NCBI RefSeq assembly: GCF_905475395.1
Contig: NC_058337.1
Span: 62,888,368 to 62,952,367, forward strand
From: Chrysoperla carnea
Taxonomy: Eukaryota; Arthropoda; Insecta; Neuroptera; Chrysopidae
Length of the DNA stretch: 64,000 nucleotides
Direction: 5' to 3'
Shown: in pieces, positions 45,728 to 57,187 of the stretch
Position numbering within the stretch: position 1 is the stretch's first letter
Layout: each line of letters begins with the position of its first letter
Position numbers and translations under genes: made by a program
The notes under the pieces: generated by a model
What the model was told of the DNA's origin: nothing
The model's input: only the letters and a program-made list of their open reading frames with translations
Database searches by the model: none

Positions 45728-48700
45728 TTATTTACCCAAATACTGTATTGTAGTTCGTTTAATTTTCGAAATTTTGTTTACTAATTTTTCATAAAATATT
45801 TTACTAGACACTGATATATTTCTTGAACCCAATAAATATTCAATATTATATAAGGCAGTGATTGATTGGTCATCGATAGTTATATTATCAAATAATGATC
45901 CATTTTTCATAACATTATTTAAATGATCATTTAATATCCATTGACTACGTAAATCATTATAATATCCTTTTCGTAAATAATCAATTTCTTTTAGTTTGTC
46001 AATCATTTCGATACTTTTCAAATTATTTTCATCTCCACCCAAGCCTCGAAGTAATAACGCCGCTGTTAATAAAGTCCCTAAAAAAAATTGCATACTAAAT
46101 ATTTTAAAATTGAAGGAAAAATAAAAGTTTATTAAAAAATTAAATTAGGACATCCTTTCAAAAAAAATTTATAAATTCCAATTTTATACATATATAGATA
46201 TAGGACCAGAGAACATTTTGGCAGCTGTTTGGAAATTTGAGAGGCTGTTGTCAAAGTTGTTGGAAGAAGTTCAAATTGAACAAAATACATTGAAGAGCAT
46301 ATACAGATAAGCAAATAATTAAATATAAACTTTTTAAAGTATCGGATAACAGACATCCTTTTTTTTTCGAGTGCACACAAAATGATTTTTCCGTTTGTAA
46401 TTCAATTTTTTAATAACGCTTTTAATGGATTTCTATCAACTACAAGTTTGTCGGACAGTCAGACAAATTTTGCGGGCCCCTTAAATGATAAATTTCCGTG
46501 AATTATAAAGTGAATAATCTTAAAAATCGTATGTCTTATCATATCTGTAGTTTTAAAGTTTTGATATTCATTGTTATAATATTAATAAGGCAACTCCCGA
46601 TTTACCCCTTTTGCAAAAGCATTATGCAATATGTCTCAGAAGTTCTTACTAACCCTTTAATGAGAATTTCTTCTAAGGTTGGGCAGATACAGAAAAATTT
46701 TTCGTATTAAGGGAGCTATCTCTTGGACAACTAGAATTGAACCCTGACTACTTTCAGTTAAAAATTTGTTCATTATAAAAACACGTATATTTTTCGAAAT
46801 ATGAATAGGTTCGATATTTTTATAATGATATATATAAATATAGATAATAATAATGAACTTAAAACCGCGAAAGCTCTTAAGATTTATTTACGTTTGTTGC
46901 ATATCTCATCATATTCACAGTGTTTTATGATTCATTTTGATATATAATATATAATCTCAATAAAAGGGCAATATTTAGGTGAGCGTTAATCATTACGCGT
47001 AGCCTTGCCGGAATGTGGGGCGGTAATTCTAGCACGTTTTGTTTGATTATACATTACAATATATTAAATTAGAATTTTTAGGAACCTCGATGATAGTGTC
47101 GACCTACCTATTAGTATCTTGTACTAATAATACCTATAACTAAATTTTCAGCTAGTTGCTAAAACTTTTATTTATATTCATATTTTTACATTAAATTTTT
47201 GCTAAACCTACCTATATTTAAAAAAAATTATGAGTTTTTATAACGAAGAACTTTCTAATTTATGCTTTTGTATCTCTTACCAGTAAAGAAAATGAGTTGC
47301 CCTTTAACTGACCTTGAAGCTAAAGATCTAATCTAAGGTGGCCTTAAGATATCCTAGATATAAAAATTTTTGCTCGAAAGTTAATTTAGAAGAAAGATCT
47401 CATTAAAGAATATATAATATGATATAATTTCAAATTTTACAGAAGCATTATATGGCGTCAAATTAAAGTTTTTGGGGTTGCGAACTCGAGAGTGTGTATT
47501 TCTAATGAACAGGAAAAAATTAAAATATATGAGTGAGTTATCGATAATCATAGAAAAAAGTCTATTTTCTTTGTCTATTTAAAGCTGTCTAAATGACTTT
47601 TTAAATTTAAAACTTCTGGAATGACAAACTGATCGAGTGAAAGGGTGAAATATAGTATTTTATGAAAGTATTCTGTTCTTTTTTTTCTCTTTGTTCTGTT
47701 CTTTTTTTCTCTTGTACAAAGTGCATCGCAAGTTCATATTAAAAGAAATTCGAAGAACGGAATTTCGAAAACGGATCAAAGTAACAGAATATAAGAAATT
47801 TAAAGCCAACTGAAGTTTAATCCAATTCGATTTACAGTGCCCCTTGATATTATAATTACTTACATTTACTATCGGGTTCTAGATCTAATAATCCACGACA
47901 TGATTCTAATTGTTCTAAAAGTATTGGTCGAATTTCCTCACTAAAACTCACTCCAAGTGGCCTTGGTTCTTTTTCTGCATACTTCAATTCTTTATTATTT
48001 ATATCATACTCCAAATTAATTAATGACTCATTATCTATGGCAATACTAACTACATCTTGATCAAAATTAATAACTGATGGAATGTCAGAAGATATCCAAA
48101 TATTCGAACATTTTGCATTTTCATCAAATGGTTGAAAATTCATAGCCGTTTTAGAATTATTTATATAAAAATATGGGGGTTTCTCGGTCGGTTTCGTTAG
48201 TGTTACAACAGCCATATTTGTATTACAAAATGCTAATAATACTTTCAAAGGGATTTCACATTTTCCAAGTAACCAACGTTGATAAAACCATGCACTTGTA
48301 TCGTTTGGATCAGTGAATGCTGCATTTTGCACTAAATCTAGTTCTTCTTTAAATAAATCACTCTTTGGTGACAGTGTTTTATATAAAATACTCCTATAAT
48401 GCCATGATGAATAATTCGAAAAATTTTGTAGAATTTTCTCAGTGGAAAATTTTAATTCATCTTCATAGGAAACTTTTGCTCTATTTACCACAAATTGTCT
48501 ATAATCCCAACAATGAACTAAAATAAAAAAATCCAAGTCATTTACGGTATGCGGTATTAAAAACTTTTTTTTAACTTACAATTTCGTTCATCTAATTTTA
48601 AATACTTCGCACATAAATCAACCTCTTTTTGCCAATCTGGCTCGGGGCAATTATCCAAAACCCAACAACGATGATGCCATGCACTGTATGATTTTGGATT

Positions 48701-49054
48701 AGTACGTAGGCATTCCTCAGTTAAATATAATTCACTGGCGACAGCTTCTTGTTTTATTTGTTTTCCCCCGTTTAATAATATCTCACGTCGTATATTCCAC
48801 AACGTGTAAATATCAGGGTTATTCGATAACAATTTAGCAATTAAAAGTAAAGTATTTTCATCGCATTCGTTTAATTTGCGTTGGCTAAAAATTGTATCGA
48901 TTCCCTGTGTGTAAGCTTTTAATTTTGCTTGTTGTTGTTTATATATAATTGCCTTTTTCTCTTCGGAAGTACGTTCCTTTACCCTGCCATGCTAAAGAAG
49001 TCATTTTAACTCAGTTATTTATTTCTTTTTATACTCATATATTTTTCTTACCAT
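45728..49054 (-). CDS. RabGGTA: Geranylgeranyl transferase type-2 subunit alpha, four exons
   Basis: The alpha subunit of Rab geranylgeranyltransferase pairs with the beta subunit and, with Rab escort protein, prenylates Rab GTPases in the cytosol. Exons on the minus strand are 49054-49052 (ATG only), 48991-48580, 48517-47864 and 46077-45728; they sum to 473 codons including stop. The start MHGRVKERTSEE matches the family's MHGR-K start. Prenyltransferase alpha repeats are visible: NPDIYTLWNIRR, NPKSYSAWHHRCW, NFHCWDYRQFV, NYSSWHYR and DTSAWFYQRWLLG. The insert that follows (AVVTLTKP to SINFD-type strands) corresponds to the Ig-like domain. The final exon (WTLLTAALLLRGLG, YNDLRSQW) matches the segment before the LRR domain of vertebrate enzymes, but only about one LRR-like turn follows (ITALYNIEYLLG) before the stop. 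Introns are 60, 62 and about 1786 bp. Confidence 0.92.
46078..47863 (-). other. RabGGTA: RabGGTase alpha intron 3 (1.8 kb)
   Basis: Donor GTAAGT after EPDSK plus one base; acceptor TTTTTTTTAG before GGACTTTATTAACAGC. Joining the exons makes W, matching the KW of orthologues. No other gene or repeat was recognised inside it. Confidence 0.8.
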
Positions 49055-50873
49055 TTTTATTTTTTAAAAGTAGCTTATTCAGTTTTTCTACAGAAATTAT
49101 TGACAACTCATGTGAGTCACACAAATTTCTGTCTACTATTATGAAAGAAAAGGGAATATACATTCACAAAGTGAAAGAAAAAGAAGTATATATTGGCTGC
49201 GTTCAATGTGCAACCCAATTTTTTGATGTTTTATTAAATTGTCATGCGCAGAAACATTTTAAATTCATAAAAAATTTAATTATTAATGCGAACATTGTTT
49301 GAAATTTAAAAAATAGGTGTTTATTTAAAATTATCTTGTAATAATCAAAACAAGAAAAAATCGCAATGTGTTTACATGTGGAATAGCTAAAATTATTTAG
49401 AATATTCATATATTTTCTTCAATTTAACAATTATCATAAAAAATTCATTTTACTACTGAAAATCCCTTTAAAATTTCACATGAGTTAAATGCTTTATTAA
49501 AATGAAATTATTTTCGACCACCTTTAATTAAAGTTAGTCCAGTAATTCTTCAATTGTATATTTTACACTTTGTATGGTCATTTTTTGGCGTTTTTTAAAT
49601 GTTAGACGAAAAAATGTTTCTATATAGGTTTAATAAGAGACAATTTTTTTGTAGAGATGATAAATATTTAATGGTTTCTGGGGGTTATGGAGACTACAAT
49701 TAATAAGTTTTTATTCAAAAAATAAAAATATTAAATTTGCAAGATAAAGGTCTATTTCAGTTTAGGTGCTCGCCAAAAATTTGAGGCACTTAGGTTTATG
49801 TAGTTGATGCGTAAATTAAAAATTTTTTTGAGCCAAAACACTCTTGGTTATATTTTGCAAAAAACTCAAACCAACACCACCTTCTTCCGGGTCCTTCGAT
49901 AAACTCAAAAAATTAAAATTAAGTATTGGGAAAAGACAAGAAGAAGTTAATAGTTTCAATCCAGTTTCTTTGTAAATACTCAAAAGTTTAATTTTTAAAT
50001 TGTGGAAGGTACATTTTTAATAGGCCACGAACAAAATAATGTAGAATTTTCAACTTTTATGATAAAATTGATTTCTGTTTTATAAAGATCTTCCTTTCCA
50101 ATATTAGAACTCTTATTAGAGTAAAAGCTTAAAGCCAAGTAAATACCATTACACATAGAAATTTCTAAAATGAACCCCTACATAATATCTATTCACTAAA
50201 ATCCAATACCAAAAGTTTCAAAATAAGAAAATTCAATTATAACAGATTTTAAGGCAGATAGATGGAATGCCAACTGAATTATTTGAATTTTTTTACAATT
50301 GATGATTATTTTTGATCATCCCGGAAATTAGAAATTGATGACGAAATCATTTAATAAACGTAAATCGAAAAGATTATATCATAAATGTTTAGTGGTTACA
50401 AAGTTAAATAACTAAAGGGATTACCTCCTCATTTTATTACTTATGACGAAATCATAATTGATAAGCATGACATACAGTTTCTTGGTAGATTAGTCACATT
50501 AGTCATAAAAGTTGTACTGTACATCATCTCTCATATTCAAACAAAGTCTTTGAAGGTGCAATACACACCACAAAGTGACACAGACGTTGTCAGACTTTAC
50601 TACACGAGTGTACTGATACTCACACAGTGTTAACTAAAACACGTGTTTGCTGCAGTTAATAGTAAGTAGTGTAGACAAAGCGAGCGCATATTAATAATTT
50701 TATTAATGCAATTTTGTTTAACTGTTAAACATGGTTAATTAGTTAATATAATTAATTTAATTTTTTTAATGTTAAGTGTATTATACATAAAAAAAACTAT
50801 TACTTTTCATACATGAATTATAAAAATTTCTTTGTGTAGTGAAAATTTTCTAAGAATTTAAAACTTTAAAACC
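49055..50873. other. Region between divergent genes
   Basis: Lies between the RabGGTase alpha start (minus) and the first exon of the next plus-strand gene. The stretch 50560-50700 is less AT-rich, with CACACAGTGTTAACTAAAAC and the palindromic AACACGTGTT, and is the likeliest promoter/5' UTR of the plus-strand gene. This is inference only. Confidence 0.4.
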
Positions 50874-53222
50874 ATGTTCAAAGAATTAAAAAAATGGGTA
50901 AGTTGGTTAAAATTTATATTTTTTAAATTTACGATTAAAATTCTTTAATTTTAAAGCTAATTTTGAATGAAATTAAATCAATTTATTAAATTTCTTTTGT
51001 TTTAATAAAATAGATAAATAATTTTAAAGCTATTTTATTTCATAACAAGTTTCAACAAGTTTTTCTCAACTATACCTATGTATTGTTGATTCATCGTTCG
51101 TTTGTATTGGTAAATTTATATGAAGCAATAATTATTTAGTACCTTTTATGGAATAAAATATAAAATTGTTACGTAAATTTTTTTTCCTGAAAGATAGATT
51201 TTAATTAAAAATTGAATTTTTTTTATATAAATAATAAAAATTTGGGGTAAATCTAGTGAGAGTTATTGTTTGAATCAGTAAAACTCACTTATCTTTTAAA
51301 ATTACTTAAAAATTTTTATTCCACCTTAAATTTTCTAGGAAATTCTTAATCCATTTTTGGTAAAAGTATCTCAAAAACTATTCTGAGAAAGAGAAGATTC
51401 ATATTTTGTATAATATTAATTTTTCCAAAATATACGAACATACACCCTATGAAATAGATTTTTTATATTTCAAGGAAAATTAATTATTCTATAGAATTTT
51501 GATTTCAAGTTATTGCAATAAAAACTTTCATTTATGTAGATATTACTTTTTTTCGATTTTGGACGATAGTTTCTTTGGATGTGTCAAGTAAATAGTTTGA
51601 ATGTGAACACGATATTTCAAGAATGATAAACGTTAAAACATTACATATTTCAAGAACAATAAACGTTATGACATGCACATTTCAATTATTTTATGCCATC
51701 AGTGTCACAAACGATTCAATTTAAAATTTGTTTGTCACTGTTGTGTATTTGGTCTTACAAAATGTATGTAGGGGCTGTTTTTGCATTTAGTTTTGCAGTA
51801 GAACGCCGATTAACCGAATAACCAATTATCCGAATCAGTGTAATAAAAAAATATTTATATAAATTAAGTATGTATGTAATTTTTGTTTTGTTGTAACAAG
51901 TTGGAACTCGTTGGAGTCCTGATATATTTGAATTGTTATGGTTGAAAGCTAGAGGCAAGACACAACATGTTTTGAATTACATATGTGCCAGTCTATGTAC
52001 GATTATCCGAATTTTCGATTATTCGAATCGACCCCGGTCCCAATTAATTCGGATAATCGGCGTTCTACTGTATTTTTAAATTCTTATACACAAGGTATTA
52101 TAAGTTTAGTCCAAAATATGTAGTGGCCACAAACATTCGTTTAAGGTAGCAACTTAAAGATTTAGGATTGATTTTTTTATTTGTAGTTGAAATACATTTA
52201 AATTAATTATCAAAGTTTCAGGGATGGGGAGGGGGTTCATCAGAGCCATTAATTATTAAATTTTTAAGTTCGAGTTTTAATACATTGCTCTTATGGAAAA
52301 ATCTTAAAAAACGACATATTTTGAAATTTTTTTAAACTTTTGTTCTATCTCTTAACGGTTTACAAGATGGGTCCTACGGATCCAAGACCCAATTGGCCTA
52401 TGTTGCTTATTTACGAAGTCAACTTTAGTTTTTACGCCCTTAACACGCTATAAAAATTTCAACTTGATATCTCTTTTCGTTCTTGAGTTATCGTGTTGAC
52501 AGGCAGACAGAAAATCGAAAACGGACTACCTAGGTGATTTTATGAACACCTATACCAACATTTTGTTGGTAGCATCAATATTTTCAAGCGTTACAAACTT
52601 GGGACTAAACTTAATTTTAATATATTTCATATAAATGGCACAAAAAGTATGAAGCCAGTTAAAAGATAAATGCGGTTTTCTGATTTTTGAAAATTCATTT
52701 GGATAAAGTTTCAACATTCTAATGTCTACCGCTGTCTGTTTTGTTGTTGGTAAATCTTGTTAAATAAAGTACTTAGGTATTCTAATAATATAGAGCTCAC
52801 ATAAGATTTTTAATAGTAAAAATTATAAAAAGAATGAAATAATTTTTTTAATGACCTTCACTAACTGCAATTTTTTTCTTGCTAAAAATTAATATTCAAT
52901 AATAACTGTATGCGACTTATTATAATTAGAAGTAACAGTTATTAATAAACTTATGAATAAAAAAATATTCTAAGAATTTTAAGTAATTAGTTTTATGTAG
53001 CATCTTTTCTAAAAAAATTAGATTTGCTTTTAGGGTAGAGTGATTCATTTTAGAAATTTTATTTTTATTTGCAGAGTGAGCGTATTATATCACGCTTACG
53101 ACATTCCTCATCTACCTCTAATACCGTATACGAAGCAGATAATACATTAGAAACAATTGATCCAAGAGAATTACCGAGACCATCACGTGATCCATCAGTA
53201 AATATTAAAGGATTTTTTGCAG
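50874..53222 (+). CDS. N-terminal exons of an unrecognised gene (partial)
   Basis: Exon 1 ends at 50897: ATG at 50874 gives MFKELKKW directly before a perfect GTAAGT donor. Exon 2 (53075-53222), after a TTTATTTGCAG acceptor, continues in phase with 49 codons and no stop: SERIISRLRHSSSTSNTVYE, then ADNTLETIDPRELPRPSRDP, then SVNIKGFFA, ending one base into a codon at GTAAGT. Codon use and GC are clearly above the flanks. The start MFK-LK recalls golgin-type N-termini, but the rest does not let me name it. The product so far is basic, then serine-rich and polar, with no signal peptide. Further exons are not identified and may lie far downstream or beyond the window. The 2.2-kb intron holds a pogo-like MITE and a family-1 repeat. 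Confidence 0.6.
51796..52070. mobile_element. pogo/Tigger-like MITE
   Basis: The 275-bp element has ends CAGTAGAACGCCGATTAACC and (right end, complemented) CAGTAGAACGCCGATTATCC. The right end continues as GAATTAATTGGGACCGGGGT. This CAGTAGAAC...GATTATCCGAA pattern is typical of pogo/Tigger terminal repeats. TA follows the right end, while TG precedes the left, consistent with a TA target with one change. It is non-coding and lies in the intron of the plus-strand partial gene. Confidence 0.85.
52322..52637 (+). repeat. Dispersed repeat family 1 fragment
   Basis: Contains AAACTTTTGTTCTATCTCTT, CGGTTTACAAGATGGGTCCT, GACCCAATTGGCCTATGTTG, GAACACCTATACCAACATTT and GCGTTACAAACTTGGGACTA. The first half of the family sequence is missing. 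Confidence 0.85.
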
Positions 53223-54442
53223 GTAAGTGCAATCTATAGACATGCAAAATACATAACTTGAATGAAGATAAAAAACGGAGAGTGGGATATATAAAGACCA
53301 TTAATTATGTCACTAAGAATTTTTTTTAAATAGAGGACAAATTTGTGGAAAAATGTGACCAACTCGGGAATATTTTTCATTTAAATATTATTGAATAATG
53401 CATAATTAAAGTGTGGCGTTACTAGGTAGATGGGGGGGAGGATTCAGAATAGGTAAATAAGAGGTCTAGTAATCTTAAAATTGTGTGACGTAATATATTT
53501 TTGATCATTTAGTAAAATTTTTCTTATTTCATAATTTTAAAAACTTTTGGAAAAAGTTCAAAAGTTTTCCTTTATTAAACAATTTTTGAAATATTTTGCT
53601 TTAAATTAAATAGATTTGTAAAAATTTGAGCTAAAAAATTTATAATTTTGGCGATATAGGCATAGTCATGTATGTGAAGGAATGCATACCTATAGAGGTG
53701 ATTTTTGTATCGTTCCAGTCGTAGGAGGAATGAAAAAAGAGCATTTAGTTAAAAGAGTTTTTGTTACACTTCAGACAGGGATCAAATTAGTTTTTTTTTA
53801 TTAGAACGCAAAAAAGCTATTTTTTTCCAAAACCTTTTTTTTTGGCAAACTGATTTTTAAGGTATTTTCAGGTTAAAAAGTTTCCACCAAGAAAATTAAA
53901 CAGTATATTTCCAAATTTTTTTACCGATTCTTATTGTTTATCAAATTCAAGTAACTGCTATTTAATTGTCATAGTTTTTATTGCTATCCAATACCGTATG
54001 TTTAGGTACCGAAAATTTAGGCCTAGGAAAAAAAATTTTGTGTCAAAGAACAATAATCTGATAGAAAATATGTAGTACTTAATTCCGAAAGTATAAAGAT
54101 GGAACTTTTTTTAAAAAATCATCCAGCATAAGAACTTATTGTACTATTTTCTGTATGGGTGTTCATGTATGAGCAAATTATAATTACAAAATTATCGGGT
54201 TCGATTTTGCATTCATTCCGCATTGTTTTGTGGTTTTATTTAATGCCCACCATTTTTTGCTTAGAAATTTTGCTAGTCAAGTTTTGAAAATAATCGTTAC
54301 TTCAAAATTTGTATTTTTTTTTTTTGGATTTTTTCTGCTAGATTCCATTGTGACTTTCTGATCACTTGGAGCTTGAAAAGAATCAATTTCCTTTATTAAC
54401 AATGTAAATAACCGAAATTCATCTTGAATGAACTGATTATAA
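53223..54442. other. No supported feature
   Basis: Presumed intron of the partial plus-strand gene. A minus-strand frame across exon 2 (53065-53301) is a shadow of that exon. Nothing else recognised. Confidence 0.4.
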
Positions 54443-54997
54443 ATAAGTGAAAACAAACAATTGTCTGAGTTAATTGTTGAAATACCATGCATAGACAGTG
54501 TTGATTACTTTAAGGCATAGCACATCCATACGTGTCACACATACATAACTAATATTCCCATATAATACACACTATGCAATTTGCGCCCTCACGGCTGAAC
54601 AGTGATGTTTACAAAGAAATGTTTCAAACAAAAGTTGTTAATTTTTTTTATAAGGAACATTTTTTACATTTAAACTTTTGTTCTATCTCTAATGGTTTAC
54701 AAGATGGGTCGTACGGATCCAAGACCCAATTGACCTATGTTGCTCATTTACGAACTCGACCTCGCTTTTTACGCCCGGAGCATGCTGTAAAAATTTGAAA
54801 TCTTTTTCTGTTTTTGAGTTATTGACAGACGGATGGACGACAGACAGACAGACAATCGGAAATGGACTAATTAGGTGATTTTATGAACACCTATACCTTA
54901 ATTTTGTTCGTAGCATCAATATTTTTAAGCGTTACAAACTTGGAACTAAACTTAGTATACCTTGATATATTTCATATACAATATACATGGTATAAAA
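54443..54997 (+). repeat. Dispersed repeat family 1, full-length copy
   Basis: Runs from AAGTGAAAACAAACAATTGT, through GAGTTAATTGTTGAAATACC, GAACAGTGATGTTTAC, ACAGACGGATGGACGACAGA and TTTATGAACACCTATACC, to CTTAGTATACCTTGATATAT and a terminal TACATGGTATAAA. Length is about 555 bp. Short open frames in it are by-products. Confidence 0.88.
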
Positions 54998-56698
54998 ACT
55001 GGTGCATTTGCACTCATCCCTAATAATATTGCTTTTAATATTTTCAAAATATATTTAAAAAAGATAATGAACTTAAATATTAAAAAATGTGCTCCGTAGT
55101 TTCAATACCGGACATTGCATCATAAAACGTAAGCGACCGTAATTTATTCATAGACAATATGATGAGTCATGTTAAGATGCAAGGATCTTTTCTTTTTAAA
55201 CAATTATCTACAATGCAGGAGGCATTATAAAGACCTGAAATGTTGACCAAATAACAGTATTTTATCTGTAGTTTGCAAATTGTTCATTTAAATACGTTTT
55301 ATGGATCTAATTTGATAATACAGGGTGTCCAAAAGAATAATTCAACAATTTTTATTATACTGTTTCAAACATTTATTTTGAAAAATTGTATTGAATAATA
55401 CAATCTGGAAAGGCTTTATTTTCGAAATAAATTGTAGATCGCTGATAGGTGTAGGCTTAATTGTTCTATTTACTCAACAAATTTTTCTTCGTCATTTTTT
55501 ATTTAGGCAGCACTGTCTTAAGGTATTACCTTCCCTTGGGCTATTAAAGAAAATGTAAGCGTCTTTTTCATAACAAAATGCCCAGAAAAGCATGTAATTC
55601 ATACAAAATTAAAAATTTAAAAAAAAAATTGTTAAATTCCAGTTCACATGATTTTTTGTTTTGTGTATTTTGATTAAGAAAAAAATATTTTCCGATGTTT
55701 TCGGGTATTCGTCGATTTCTTTTCAAATGTTCTCCTAAAAATTACTTCCTTTCCGGGAAAAAGTCAGGGGTAACGTAATCGGAGTACACTTCTAGTTTGA
55801 CATCATTTTGGTCACTCAAACTTTAGATTTGATCAACCCTAACTGGTGATACTGTACTTGGAAAAGACATCGTTGAAATTACAAAATCACAAAGTTCTTA
55901 AAAATAAATATGTTTGTACGGCGGCCAGAGGCTGACAAATGAACTGCGGCCTATTTTATAAATATGTGAAAGGTTGTTTAATCATTTAATAAAATAAAAT
56001 AATAAAAATGTGCTCCATTTAAAAGTTATTTAGAAAAAGCATCGGCTTGTTTATAATAAGCGCTTTTTACTTATGCCTCATACACACAACGAGGTCATGG
56101 TATTTCGCACTAGCAAGTTAACAAAAATGACTTCGTGTAAACAAAATTGCCTCGATTTTTAATCCAGCAAAAAACCCATCAACTAGCCCTAACCCTGTGA
56201 CTACGAGGTCAGTATTCCAAGGCAGCAACTCATTAAAACTGATTTTGAGAAAACAAAATTGTCTTAAATTTTTAATCCAACAATTCAGTTAAATAAATCG
56301 CATTGTACTAAAATAGAATGAGTTCTTTTTTTAAAGCTATTGACTTATCTGGATTTAGGAAAAAATAGATCGAAAAAATATCTGTAACAGGGTCCTATTT
56401 TTGAACAAAAGAGCTAAAATTTCAGGACCCAAGCTGATTCCCCTATAGTTGACAAACTAAATCCAATCAACTCGTAATTATAAAAATACACCGGATCTAT
56501 AAAAATTTTCGGTCTTTTTTTTCCAATTACCGACTTACCTGCTTCAGACAGCGTAGTATACAAAGCAAATTTTTAAAATTAACAGCAAGCCAGTAGATGA
56601 AATATCAAGCCTGCATAATAAAATAGAAATCAGTACAATGGTTTAAGAGATTGATTGATTTACCACGGCTTATTTTTGTTAAAGAAATTTATATTAAA
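54998..56698. other. Repeat-poor intergenic or intronic DNA
   Basis: Contains a word (TACAGGGTGTCC at 55320) often seen at the ends of insect repeats, and a diverged direct duplication listed separately. No exon was supported. Confidence 0.4.
56088..56285 (+). repeat. Diverged direct duplication, about 110-bp period
   Basis: ACGAGGTCATGG ... AACAAAATTGCCTCGATTTTTAATCCAGCAA is followed about 110 bp later by ACGAGGTCAGTA ... AACAAAATTGTCTTAAATTTTTAATCCAACAA (only parts quoted). Two units, clearly related, with drift. Confidence 0.65.
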
Positions 56699-57187
56699 AC
56701 AAGTGAAAACAAACAATTGACTGAGTTAATTGTTGAAATACCATGTATAGACAGTGTTGATTACACTGTCACGTTACACATGCATACATGTCACACATAT
56801 ACAACTGATATTCTCATATAATACATACTATACAATTTGCGCTCTCATAGGTAAACAGTGATGTTTACGAAAAAATGTTTCAAGCAAAAGTTGTTTATTT
56901 TTTTATAGGGAACATTTTTCAAAATTTAAACTTTTGTTCTATCTCTAACGGTTTACAAGATGAGTCCTACGGATCCAAGACCCAATTGACATATGTTGCT
57001 CATTTACGAACTCGACCACACTTTTTACGTCCTAAGCATGCTATAAAAACAGACAGACAACCTGATTTAATTAGGTGATTTTATGAACACCTATACCAAA
57101 ATTTTGTTCATAGTATCAATATTTTTAAGCGTTACAAACTTGGAACTAAACTTAGTATACCTTGGTATATTTCATATACACGGTATA
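56699..57187 (+). repeat. Dispersed repeat family 1, full-length copy
   Basis: Starts ACAAGTGAAAACAAACAATT and ends CATATACACGGTATAA. Compared with the 54.4-kb copy it has lost the stretch with the GACAGACGGATGG-type run (only ACAGACAGACAACC remains). It is the reference for plus orientation of the family in this annotation. Confidence 0.88.

Noticed and set aside
48949-49302. 117-codon plus-strand frame
   Set aside because: It overlaps, in antisense, the first exons and promoter of RabGGTase alpha and has no similarity.
53065-53301. Minus-strand 78-codon frame
   Set aside because: It is the antisense of exon 2 of the partial plus-strand gene, which has proper splice sites.
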